Position numbers and translations under genes: made by a program
Source of the DNA: Hofstenia miamia
Taxonomy: Eukaryota > Xenacoelomorpha > Acoela
Assembly (NCBI GenBank): GCA_004352715.1
Contig: SCFE01000112.1
Coordinates: 607,711-671,710, forward strand
DNA length: 64,000 nucleotides
Reading direction: 5' to 3'
The notes under the pieces: generated by a model
Seen by the model: the letters and a program-made list of their open reading frames with translations, nothing else
Told to the model about the DNA's origin: nothing
Database searches by the model: none
Shown here: positions 1 to 11,400 of the stretch, piece after piece
How positions within the stretch are numbered: the first letter of the stretch is position 1
How the letters are laid out: each line of letters opens with the position of its first letter

Positions 1-496
1 TCGCTTCTATATCCAGAGTGCCAACCACAGGAACATAGTTCTGTGCTTGATATGCCTTAAATGTAATTTTGTCTGTTTGGCTCAGAAAAGTAATTTTCAG
101 TTCTGCTACCCCATTACATCTATTTTCATGTTTTGATAAATTTTCTTGGGTCTTGAATCCGGATAAACATTTTGGGCAAAAGAAATCGTGATTTCTATTC
201 TTAAAAAACCAGAGACATGCATTCAAATTTGTAATTGCAAGATAGTGACTTTTTTCTCCCTCTTCGATTAATAATAAATTCACTCTCTTCTGATGATGGC
301 ATGGAGACATGTAAGCTGGCACAAGACAACAATCATTTAGCAAGTATATATTCATGTTTATAGAATTCCAAGTTTCAAAAATACATGCATCATTGATTGA
401 CAATGGAAACGTTAATCTGGAAGACTTTAATTCGGGAAGAAATTTTTTCATTTGTCTGATTTGATCATGATGTGGGACTTCTGGGTGAAGCAATGT
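1..496 (-). CDS. Partial Polinton/Maverick-type DNA polymerase B (N-terminal zinc-finger region), runs off the window
   Basis: Reading the minus strand from 496 down to 1 gives about 165 open codons with no stop. Visible in order are an FETWNSINMNIYLL segment, VNLLLIEEGEKSHYLAI, then a C2H2-like finger FFCPKCLSGF...LSKHENRC. A hydrophobic strand, HY..I, then C-x2-C-...-H-x3-C recurs ahead of the exonuclease domain in protein-primed-type DNA polymerase B of Polintons and related virus-like elements (family knowledge). The frame is bounded upstream by TAG at 497-499, which is also a possible 3' splice site (TTATTAG then ACATTG), so this may be an exon. The catalytic domains would lie left of position 1 and cannot be checked. 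The alternative is another zinc-finger protein of mobile origin. Confidence 0.55.
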
Positions 497-609
497 CTAA
501 TAAATCGATTTTGATGAAAATTTCGTTTCTCACTCTAATTTAAAATAAAATAGCAAGAATGCATTTAAAAATAACTGGTGTAATGTTTTTAAAAATAGAT
601 AGCGTACTC

Positions 610-826
610 ATGTGGCATTATTGTTTGCTGGAACATTGTTAACAACTTTAGCATTGATTGTAGCAGATGTGTTTGGCTGGTCGTCTCCAAAACCAATTTG
701 AGGGCGTTTGTAGCACTAATACTTGGTCATCATTTCACCAACAATATTCTCGAAATCAGGTGACCACTCTTCGAAAACCTGAGATGGGGTATTCATCTGT
801 TCATCTGGGATATTATCAAAGCTAAA
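610..826 (-). pseudogene. Possible upstream exon or remnant of the same minus-strand gene
   Basis: The minus strand reads in one frame as an acidic stretch (contains SQVFEEWSPDFENIVGEMM), then one in-frame TAG, then about 40 more codons ending near a GT that could act as a donor around 605-610. It lies about 110 bp upstream (on the minus strand) of the polymerase-like frame at 1-496. Nothing in it matches a family I know. The internal stop argues for a relic, or for two pieces joined by splicing. Confidence 0.2.
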
Positions 827-1285
827 AACATTCGTTTAACCCACTTAATAATAGTTTTGTTTTTTAATAAAATGAAAAATGTGCATTGCAAACTTCATAT
901 TATAATGACTTGTATTATAAAAGTTTTTTGGATAATATATTTTACAAAAGAATGACTTACATGCTTTTGTCAAAGCTAATTTCCAAGGGATCCCTTTAAA
1001 TGGAATCTTCTATGATCTGTTCGTATTAGGCATTCCATCCCATAAGGAAGTCAGAAAAATTGTTTGAATTCATTTTTAAAGTATAGCGTGAAACAAAAAG
1101 CAACTGGTATCGTTAAAATTAAAACTGTAAGTAGAGAATTTTAAATTAGTAATCCAGGGTCGAAGCTAATTGGTTGAATCCAAAGCAATGATGCCCAATT
1201 AGGGAGTCATAAAATTAATAATTTATGAAGAGTGGCTTTTTAACAAGTTGGTGGAATCTTATTACTTACTCTTGCTAGGAATTAT

Positions 1286-2285
1286 NNNNNNNNNNNNNNN
1301 NNNNNNNNNNNNNNNNNNNNNNNNNNNNNNNNNNNNNNNNNNNNNNNNNNNNNNNNNNNNNNNNNNNNNNNNNNNNNNNNNNNNNNNNNNNNNNNNNNNN
1401 NNNNNNNNNNNNNNNNNNNNNNNNNNNNNNNNNNNNNNNNNNNNNNNNNNNNNNNNNNNNNNNNNNNNNNNNNNNNNNNNNNNNNNNNNNNNNNNNNNNN
1501 NNNNNNNNNNNNNNNNNNNNNNNNNNNNNNNNNNNNNNNNNNNNNNNNNNNNNNNNNNNNNNNNNNNNNNNNNNNNNNNNNNNNNNNNNNNNNNNNNNNN
1601 NNNNNNNNNNNNNNNNNNNNNNNNNNNNNNNNNNNNNNNNNNNNNNNNNNNNNNNNNNNNNNNNNNNNNNNNNNNNNNNNNNNNNNNNNNNNNNNNNNNN
1701 NNNNNNNNNNNNNNNNNNNNNNNNNNNNNNNNNNNNNNNNNNNNNNNNNNNNNNNNNNNNNNNNNNNNNNNNNNNNNNNNNNNNNNNNNNNNNNNNNNNN
1801 NNNNNNNNNNNNNNNNNNNNNNNNNNNNNNNNNNNNNNNNNNNNNNNNNNNNNNNNNNNNNNNNNNNNNNNNNNNNNNNNNNNNNNNNNNNNNNNNNNNN
1901 NNNNNNNNNNNNNNNNNNNNNNNNNNNNNNNNNNNNNNNNNNNNNNNNNNNNNNNNNNNNNNNNNNNNNNNNNNNNNNNNNNNNNNNNNNNNNNNNNNNN
2001 NNNNNNNNNNNNNNNNNNNNNNNNNNNNNNNNNNNNNNNNNNNNNNNNNNNNNNNNNNNNNNNNNNNNNNNNNNNNNNNNNNNNNNNNNNNNNNNNNNNN
2101 NNNNNNNNNNNNNNNNNNNNNNNNNNNNNNNNNNNNNNNNNNNNNNNNNNNNNNNNNNNNNNNNNNNNNNNNNNNNNNNNNNNNNNNNNNNNNNNNNNNN
2201 NNNNNNNNNNNNNNNNNNNNNNNNNNNNNNNNNNNNNNNNNNNNNNNNNNNNNNNNNNNNNNNNNNNNNNNNNNNNNNNNNNNNN
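1286..2285. other. Assembly gap of 1000 Ns
   Basis: The run of N is exactly 1000 long, the usual placeholder for a scaffold gap of unknown size. Coding predictions crossing it have no support. Any upstream exons of the terminal exon at 2395 may be hidden here. Confidence 0.98.
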
Positions 2286-2394
2286 TGTAAAACATTGTTG
2301 TCCTCACTCATCTCGGAGATGGGGAAGACAATCACATTGTTATTGACTGTAGGACGCCTTCATTTGTGAAGCAACTTGCGTTTTTCTTTTACAG

Positions 2395-2547
2395 GCACAG
2401 GAGGAGGATGAATCGTCTCTTGTGTTAACAGGTTATAACCATGCAAGGGTGGTGGAGTTGTACATAGATCATCAAACAGGCTACTCAGCAAACTGGATGC
2501 TAGCGTTTCAACAGACATTGCCAAAAGTGAGAGATGAAATTGTGTAG
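2395..2547 (+). CDS. Putative 3'-terminal exon of an unidentified gene
   Basis: A pyrimidine-rich tract ending in TTTTCTTTTACAG (AG at 2393-2394) is followed by 50 open codons and a TAG stop at 2545-2547. The peptide begins AQEEDESSLVLTGYNHA and ends WMLAFQQTLPKVRDEIV. The strong 3' splice site, open frame and balanced base composition, against the AT-rich background, suggest a real terminal exon. Preceding exons would be in the 1000-N gap or left of it. I do not recognise the protein. A transposon-derived origin is possible given the neighbourhood. Confidence 0.4.
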   Translation, partial: AQEEDESSLVLTGYNHARVVELYIDHQTGYSANWMLAFQQTLPKVRDEIV

Positions 2548-2652
2548 AAGAAGAATAATGATTTTATCCGAAGAAATGAGGTGAATATATAGATTGACCA
2601 GCCAAATAATTATTGGTTGAAAAAAGTCATGATACAATAAAACGTGTTACAA

Positions 2653-2770
2653 TGAATTTTGACAAATGCGAAATGCGATTTTGAAAGTTTTCCCAAAATA
2701 TATTATTTATGTACATTTTTTGATTGAATTTTGACAAATGCAAAATGTGATTTTGAAAGTTTTCCCAAAT
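2653..2770. repeat. Two-copy direct repeat, period 72 bp
   Basis: TGAATTTTGACAAATGC begins at 2653 and again at 2725, each followed by a near-identical block ending in GAAAGTTTTCCCAAA. The copies differ at a few sites, including CG to CA or TG changes. Confidence 0.75.
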
Positions 2771-3067
2771 TATACATGTATGCTTTTCCAAAATATATGA
2801 ACTTACATCAACGTTGGCGGAGATAGATTAATACAATAGACATGATTATTTAGTGCAATTTACCATTGTTATAAAAAATTAGAATATATACATGTTTTGT
2901 TTTGTTTTTAAAATGTGGGCTTTACTATGCTCACTTAAATATCTAGTTTTTATATTTGAAAATGTTTTTAAAATGCGGTATACTAGACATTGTATTTTTT
3001 TAATGTCTTCAAAAAATTTCTGATACTATTATTATTACATTAAAACTGATGTAATCTCTTTTGTTTA

Positions 3068-3691
3068 AAACTTACGAATGCGTTATCGATGGATGATTAA
3101 AATAGTTTTTGCATAGCGAAATTGAATATTTTTACTTTGTATATAAAANATAAAACCAATGAGAGTTGGAAAACCCATGTAAATATATGCAAGTCGTGTA
3201 AAGTCACCAAAACAAAATAAAGGTGAAAAACACGGAAAAAAGTTGGTAAAGCAATGAAAGTTGGATAACCCATGTAAATACATACAGCCCATGAAAAGTC
3301 ACCAAAATGTGTATAAACGTGAAAACATGGAAAAGAAAATAATCGTATAAAAATTGGTGCAAGGTGTAATGTTTCCTACGGTGTATAATTATATTGTATA
3401 TTTGAAATGTACGTATATTATTAATAAATAACTTTTGCATGCATGATTTAGGTAACGAGATTGTGACCATGTTTGACTTTAACGTCTAAGTATATTTGTT
3501 GTGTTTGTAATATTTTATATTTTAATTTTTCCGAAACTTGGTTGGCGTGTATTACTCTTTAAAAAATTTGCTTAACTTGTATAAGACAGGAAAATTTTTT
3601 ACGTGTTTAAAAAACTTTTACGAAATGTGTTATCAATGGATGATTAAAATAGTTTTTGCATAGCAAAATTGAATATTTTTACTTTGTATAT
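3068..3691. repeat. Interleaved direct repeats (95-bp tandem pair inside a 0.55-kb spaced pair)
   Basis: A block with GGATGATTAAAATAGTTTTT occurs near 3091 and again near 3638, about 55-60 bp each and nearly identical. Between them a unit starting CAATGAGAGTTGG at 3157 is repeated from 3252 (CAATGAAAGTTGG), a period of 95 bp, ending near 3345. A single N at 3150 sits at the end of the first outer copy, so repeat collapse during assembly is possible. No credible coding sequence is present; short frames here simply follow the repeats. Confidence 0.65.
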
Positions 3692-4261
3692 AAATTTTGT
3701 TTTACCTATTTTACGAGTTATTGAATTTTTTAACATTAATTGTTATATAGAATTACAATCTCTTTTTGTTTAACTAAAAAATGTTTAATGTGTTTTACAT
3801 GTATTATTGAGCCGTCTTCAAATAGTTTGTTTTCCCGAAAAATTATATAAACACTGCATGCGCTTTTTTCGAAATTATGGAAAATTTGATATGTGTGTCA
3901 TTGCGTCCTGTTTTTACACATAATGGAAATATAGTCTAATTATGCGAATACCTGAAAAAGTATTGTAAATTTAGCCAACAATAGAAAAATCACAAATGGG
4001 TGTTAAGTATTCAGTCAAGTGTAATGTATATATTATCAAAAATGTAATGCAAACAATTGTGATATTATCAAAAAATAGTCATACCAAAAAGTGGCCCTAA
4101 CATGTAAAATGAAAATCAATTAAAAGCATTACTAATTGAAATCCATTAGTAGACATACTTAAAAATATCTGACGTCACTGAAAACCCATTAGCAGAGATG
4201 TCAATCAACTGGTGAGTCACTAAAAACACTCATCAATATTGCTGAATCCGTAGAGGTCAAA
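3692..4261. other. AT-rich non-coding stretch
   Basis: No gene, RNA gene or clear repeat is visible. It should contain the 5' side of the mariner relic that follows, but no matching terminal repeat could be found in it. Confidence 0.4.
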
Positions 4262-4883
4262 ATGTCAGTTTGTGTCCTCAAGTCTCCCTTATGTACACTA
4301 CTGTTTTGGCAACAAAATGGAGCGCCACCTCATTGGTTTAGGCGAGCCAGAGACTTTCTTGATCTCCACTTTGGATCATGGTGGATTGGACGTGGAGGTC
4401 CAGTTGCATGGCTGCCAAGATCACCACATCTTTGCAACTACTATCTGTGGGGTCACATTCGTCAACTCGTGTTTCGGGAAAAGGCACACAACACTGACCA
4501 TCTGAGGCAGTGAATTCAAACAGCCTTTTGTGAGATCAACGATGACTTGTAAGAGAGCTATTGCCCACTTTTCTCTGTGAATGCGACTTTTTGTTGAGCG
4601 TGGTGGTGATCACATTGAAAACTTGATTTAAAAATGTGTTGTTTCAATTTGTTAAAAATGTTTTTTGAATAAACATGAGTGTTTTTTCTCGTAAAACAAG
4701 TAAAAAATGCACATTTTCATTATTCTATCACAGATGTTCTCATATTCACTCTATTAAGCTGAAATCTTCAGTGTTCAACTCCTATGATGTGCAAAATATA
4801 AGGTTAAAAAATCTATGTGATTGATGCTTTGTAGGATAAGTTATTAGGGTTTTAATGTGTTCAGTTGTTTCTGGGACATCCTG
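4262..4883 (+). pseudogene. Dead Tc1/mariner transposase C-terminal fragment with 3' terminal repeat
   Basis: The translation contains FWQQNGAPPHW, then WWIGRGGPVAWLPRSPH and LWGHIRQLVF, the C-terminal half of the catalytic domain of mariner-type transposases. In active relatives these motifs read QQDGAPPH and RSPDLxPxDF. Here the second catalytic aspartate is Asn and the third site is His/Asn, so the enzyme is inactive. Stops follow after 4511. At 4868-4883 the sequence TTTCTGGGACATCCTG is followed by TA, as expected for the right terminal repeat and TA target. No left terminal repeat was found upstream, so the element is 5' truncated or strongly decayed. Confidence 0.75.
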
Positions 4884-7800
4884 TAAATAATGAAAAGCAA
4901 GATGTATAAAATCCCATAGCATAAATTATTTTTAAAGCAGAAGTGTAAAAATAAAATGCTCAGTTAACTGAGAAATGCTATAATATACATAACCAGTGAA
5001 AACAAAAAGTATGTGTCATAACCTGCTATTCATTTGTAGATGTATTTGAAATCGCCAGACTGCCCTGCTTTTAACTATCTTTGACCCAGTGAGTTGATTA
5101 GTTACAAATTCTAAACAAATCTGTTTAATGTGAAACTGTCTTTAATTGAATAAAAACATGCTTTAAATTGTGCCTAAGTTGTTGAAAAACTGTGTTTGAC
5201 GTTTAAACTAGAACAAAGAACAAAGCAACTTGGTAAACATCACCACTATTTAAAAAAATAATTTTATTTTACTACTTATTTTCTGTAAAAATTTTTGGTA
5301 AGTTTATTTTTTCAAGTTAATTATTTTGTTAATTTATTTTTACAATATATTTCTTTGCTAAGAGATTTGAATTATAGCATTTGACTGAAATCAAATTACT
5401 GTTAAAATGTATCAGTATATGCACTGATAATGTCAATATGTATTCTCTCCCAACATCAAATGTGTTGTTACCTGTTGTGTTGGGAGACATGGGAATAAAA
5501 AATAGTTTATGCTTTCAATTAATGCTAACATTTCTTAGAGGTTACAACACCTTTGAAACCATACTTGTAACATTTGATAGTTTCTATAATAACACTGCCC
5601 CTCATGTAGAAGAGTGAGAATCAAAAATCAATTATGTTTACAATTAATGTTAATGTATGTTAGAGACTTCAATGCCTTTAAACCATATTTGTTAAAACAT
5701 TTGGCTGTTACTATAATTCCATCTTGTGTACATGCATAGCACATATTGCAAATATTATCATAGCATGGTTAATCAAATTTTCAATAGAAATTGGAGATAT
5801 AATCATACCATCATAAAAAGGAGAGATATTGATTAATTTTCATCTTATAAGCCTTAGTGATCAGATGTAATGATGCATTTCATAATAATAATTAAATTTA
5901 TAATGCATAGCTGGGTTTTCTATTGTGTCAATCATTCATTAAGAAAAATGAATTATATGCTATTATTAAAGACATAAAGCTTTGGAGGTTTAAATCAATT
6001 ACAATGCTAGATTGGATATATTCAAACCACCACATAAAGAGATACAAATTTAATAATTACTAGGGAATGTGGTTATTATATCTAGTAACACGTCAATAAT
6101 TCATTAAAACAACAAAAACATATTAGAATGCCAATCATTCATTGCAAAAAGGAAAGTTCACAGTAAATTTTAGCCATGGAATTATATATTTAATGAACAA
6201 AACAGCAGAATTCTCAAGTGAAACAAAAACATTGTTCAATTTTTACAGGGCATTGGCATTGTAAATCTTGTTATAATTTCAATAACAAATATCATACAAA
6301 TGCTGTTTAATTATGGAAATATGCTAGGATTTTATGGAAAGATATCCAAACACAACAACCAATGATAGCTATGAATGCGACATATATGCTGGAAATCATG
6401 TTTTAATGGTACAAACTAATATTGTAGAACCTCAATTTGTTGGAAACACATGATTACCCTTCTTGGATAAATTTCTCTTGATACTAACATATGCTACAAA
6501 ACCAAGCACCACCCTAATTATTAATCATGAAAATACTACATATTCTAGCATCATCATAGTTAGCAATATAGAAAAGCAATAACATAGTGATCGCGTAGCA
6601 TCTATTCTCACAAAGACAGAACCTCCAAGAGTACCATTTAGAGATAAGCAATTTAAAGTAGTATACATTAACGAGGCCAGCTTAGGTATGTAAGAAAGTA
6701 CAAGCATCTGGGCTGATACAGATGTAATACAATTATAACTACTACGGATATGTTCAGCACTGGCAGAATCTAGGATTACGTGGCACTGAGTGTCAAAGTG
6801 AGACAACAAAGCCACCCTCAATAGTAACATGAGAATAATCTGGATCAACTAAGCCCCAGAACTGAACAGGTTTACACAGTGGTAATAAGACAGCTGAGAA
6901 CCACCTGCACCTGAATTACATGCGACACACCCCCTCAGCTCTGTAGAAAGCTTAGCTGCTCATGGCCATCTATTAATATGAGTGAGAGCAAAGAGAACAC
7001 GAGTTTGCATAAACTAAACTTTTAATGATCAAGTGCGCACAAAGCTGCTCTATTTATACAAACAGAAAATAATATTAATAATGACATAACAACACCTGCC
7101 AATGGCAGAACTTAATAATGTTTATATGAGACGTCAGCAGCATGATATTAACATTTGGGAAATGTTCGTATGAATTGGGAACACTGGGGTCCTGATGCCA
7201 CAATATAATATCAATACAATGTTTAAAAAACAAAATTACAAATGAAACAATCATTATCAAAAACTGCAAAAAGAGAATTTCTTCTTTCACAGCATTAAAA
7301 CACACCAACTCCTTCACAACAGGTAACAACTAATTTGATGTTTATTATCTTTCAATGATCAAGAGCACCTGATACATTGATTTCAGTCAAATGCTATAAT
7401 TAAATCTCTTAGCAAAGAAATAATTTGTAAAATATATTAACAAAATAATTAACTTGAAAAAATAAATTTACAAAAAATTTTACAATAAATAATTAGTAAA
7501 ATATAATTAATTTTTAAGATAGTGGTGATGTTCACAATGTTTCTTTGTTCTAGTTTACACCTCATACATGGTTTTTCAATGATGTAGGCACAATTTAAAG
7601 AATGTTTTGATTCAATAAAAGATGATTTCAATTTAAAAAGACTTGATTATTACCATATAACAATAAAAATGACAAAAATTGGTGACAGGTTAGAGATTGA
7701 AGGCAATGTGTTTATGACTGGCAAATGCATCTGAACACAAAAATGAGGTATGTTGATTATTTTGTTTGATAACTCATGTATGTTATAATATTTCACACTT

Positions 7801-8496
7801 AATCGGGGAAATTTTTTATAAATTTCCACTTTAAACTAAATTATACATATTGATTTTGGCTACATTGAATATTTTGTTTAATCACATGCACTTTAAATTT
7901 ACTATTTTTATAACTTGCACTCTACTGTAACTGTAAATTACACATCGATTTTTGTTTTTTCAGGGATATATTATTGCTTTGTACTTGTTTTACAAAATTT
8001 GTAGCTCTCAAATTTTTTTGTAAGTATTTTATTAATGATTAATACAAAATATTTATCATGTAAATTTATGTGCCTCTATGATCTAACCATGCAGTTGATT
8101 ATTTCTTATCATATGTATGAGCTCTATATTTTTGCAATGGCATACACTACTATTAATTGTTAGCAGACTGCTATGGAATTAGTGAAATGGTTTCACCTCA
8201 ATAATATTAGTGTTGTTAGCCTGAACCAATTGATACTTTAAATGGTATAAAAGAATTTATAGAATTTGTAATTAATCAACTCACTGGATCAAAGATAGTT
8301 AAAAGCAGGGCAGTCTGGTGATTTCAAATGAATCTACACATGAATAGCAGGGTATGTCACATACTTTTTCCATCTTTTGTTTTCACTGGTAATGTACATT
8401 ATAGTATTTCATGGTTAACTGAGCATGTTTTTTATATTTCCACTTTAAAATGAATTTATGCTATGGGATTTTATACATCTTGTTTTTCATTATTTA
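4884..8496. repeat. Large imperfect inverted repeat (arms about 0.6 and 1.2 kb)
   Basis: The left arm (about 4884-5485) is the reverse complement of the right arm (about 7312-8496). Landmarks pair in order: AAGATGTATAAAATCCCATA near 4903 with its complement near 8462-8482; AGACTGCCCTGCTTTTAAC near 5058 with its complement near 8300; the CATTTGACTGAAATCAAA region near 5380 with 7370-7395; GTTACCTGTTGTG near 5467 with 7316-7330. The right arm carries about 0.6 kb extra (near 7645-8262) with no counterpart on the left. The left arm stops exactly at the TA bordering the mariner terminal repeat. About 1.8 kb of spacer separates the arms and shows no recognisable gene. It may be a foldback element or an old inverted duplication. 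Confidence 0.75.
5499..5745. repeat. Diverged two-copy tandem repeat, period about 125 bp
   Basis: CAATTAATGCTAAC (from 5516) and CAATTAATGTTAATG (from 5641) start similar blocks, each running through AGAG/AGAC, a CCTTT-AAACCATA segment and a CATTTG-T-G-T stretch. It lies in the spacer of the large inverted repeat. Confidence 0.5.
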
Positions 8497-11400
8497 TATT
8501 AAATGACAGTTGTTTTTCAAAATTCTTAGTGATTTGTCTTCTAAATACCATGTGCCTGTATTTTTGAGTATGAATAATACACTATTAACTAACTTTATTT
8601 ATCTATTTACATACATTTACACACTTAGAAGGGTTAATTCAAAATGGAAGTATGAGTAATTTTGGATGGATGAATTAATGCATTACTATTATGGATACAT
8701 CAGCTTACATTGTAGTGAACAATCTTGATACCAAGTTTGGGCATCATGATTTCCCATGTCAACTACAAAAATAAATGGTGATACCTCTGTGTAAATTTGC
8801 TAGATGCAGTGAAGCTCTGCACAACAACTTATTCTGCAAAAAAACAGCTCATATAGAATGTTTTGTTTCATATGTGTGTAATTAATACTCAAGCACAGCA
8901 AATATTTCTTCCATTTTGTATTTTGGATATTGGTGAAAACAAACTTGCTTTTGTCATGTTTATCAGACATGTCAATTTTTTAATGATTTATGACAGGAAT
9001 ATTTCATATGCTTGTTATTAAGTTTAGTGGATATTTTCTATATTGTTTGTGAAAATTTATGTCTATTTCATATGTCTATAGTGCTTAAGTTTAGTAAAAT
9101 ATTTCTCCACTTTGTATTTGGATATTATCAGAAAATGAGTTTTGCATCTATCAATTATTTTCCTTGAAGCATAGTGTTGCATGTTTAAACATTGTTACAA
9201 CAAACATGCCTTAAGTGAAATTTATCTTCAATTATATCACTTTGCCTAAATCCTATAAATTAAAAATTAAAAATTTGACAAAAAATTAATTTGCTCAACT
9301 TATTTTTATCAAAAATATTTCGTCACTAGATGGCATCCAATAGAATTGCTTCATTTCCACATTGCAAATGGCCATATGTGTTATGAGAACTTGAGAATGT
9401 CCCAATTAGATGGGGTGGTGTCAGTCTCTTACTACTAACGCAATATTTAACAATAATCAGAATCTATTTTTGTGTTAATGTTTGTATGGGTGTTCAATAA
9501 TGGATGTATGTTTCAAATGCATGAAGTGTGCTGCTGTCTCCTAGTGTACATTGTTTTATTAGAAGTGACTTTTTTCTAAACTTTTTGTAATTATTGCCTA
9601 TTCACATTTCATAGTGTAAATTATTCCACAATTTTATTAATATGTGTTGAAAATTATTGGAATTTTTATCTACCATACCTCCCACCAATTAAGCTGACTG
9701 ACCCCAAAATTTGAAATTATGATGATGATTTTTTTCAAGTATAATTCCAGGAAACTGATCAAACATGGCAATTATTTTATTTTTCTCCAGTATATGCAAT
9801 GGTTTTACTGGGACATGGTGTTGGGATTCAAAAATATTGTGTTCTATTTGCTAAATTACTATGCATGTACCAGTATATACCTGTGCTATATTTTGTTTGC
9901 AATATTTACCAACTTGGAAAATATGGATTAAGGATGCACCTGGTCAATAAACAGGCTTGCCCATTGGACAGATTTTTCTGTCCAATCCAATCCAATACAA
10001 AAATTCTAGACCTGGCCCATTGGAATCCAATCAAATTCCAATCACATTTTGAGCTTGCTAATCAAAATTTCCTTTGCAACATACATTAGATGTCTTTGAT
10101 TTCAAATAATACTTATTTAAGTATAATGCACCAATTTTCTGTATATATTTCAAAGAAAACACAAACAATTGGAATTATTACTACAGAAAAATGCATTTGC
10201 TGTATTTGTAGAAGGTTTGGACAACAATTAAGTTAAAAAATGAGATCCTATAGTTGATCAATACCACTCTCAATGCCAGAAACATATTAAATGTTCTACA
10301 TGATTTGGGGGTGTTTCTGTCACCCCAAAGTCTTTAATTATATTGCTGAAAGACAGGAAATTCCTGTAAACAAACAAAAACTTGACCTTTTATATCAACC
10401 TAACTGCCTAATAATGCTATTTAGCAGCAATGTTTAGCAACTTAATTTACAATATTAACTGCATTTCTATGATTATCACCATATGGGGTAACTTTATAAC
10501 CCCAAGTTATTTGATCTAACAAATATTAAGAATCATGTATTATGTCAAATCATTTTATATCTTACATTGCATACATGCAACTCTTCTTTCAAATCTCTAA
10601 TGTTGATTGTAAATAGTTGAAGACATTGATGATGAAGCTCTTTCAATCATGATTATAGATTCAAGTAATGAAGATATTTTAATGATGGTAGTTCACCTGG
10701 ATTAGCAAATTTTGAACTCTAATATTGAGCATGGAATATGTATAATTTTTTACCTCTGACCTGACCTGGCCTGCCTAACAATGATCTGTGCTCCAAACCA
10801 TTCAAAGAAAGATTACTAGTATAATATGCTCAAAAATGTTTTAGCATAAAAGAATCAATGAAAACAAAGACAAAATCAATAAAAAATACAAGTATAATTA
10901 AAATCTATTAGCCTTTAAGAAGTTTAAAGATTGAAGGGTTTGACTTCTTACATTGTTCCTTAATTCTGTTAGTGTTCTTCTTCCCTAACAATTATGAATG
11001 ACCTGTGACCTGATTTGACTAATAGTGCCAGTTAGCCCACCTGTCAAATTTATGACTTGATTGTTGGACAAGTTAACCAGTAACCACCCTGAATGATATA
11101 TAGAAATATTAATTGCAGTATTAGGTCAAATCTGGAATATCTTGGCAATGCTGGACGACGATTATGTCGACGGTCTAACTCAAATATCAACATGCACCAT
11201 GGTTTGAAAGGAGGTATCAAGGAAAGTATTTGGTTTTACAATGTGTAACCTGGTTTTGCTCTTAACCAATTACCATAAATGTGAGAAGTTACACTGATTG
11301 GTGCATAAAATGCTATTTGCCAATACAGTCACATTAAAACAAGCTAGCTTATATCTAAATCAAGTTTTTAACATTGCTATGAACATGTGGTTTACTGCAT

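Noticed and set aside
1248-2369. Long frames crossing the 1000-N gap on both strands
   Set aside because: They consist almost wholly of unknown residues and carry no evidence of coding.
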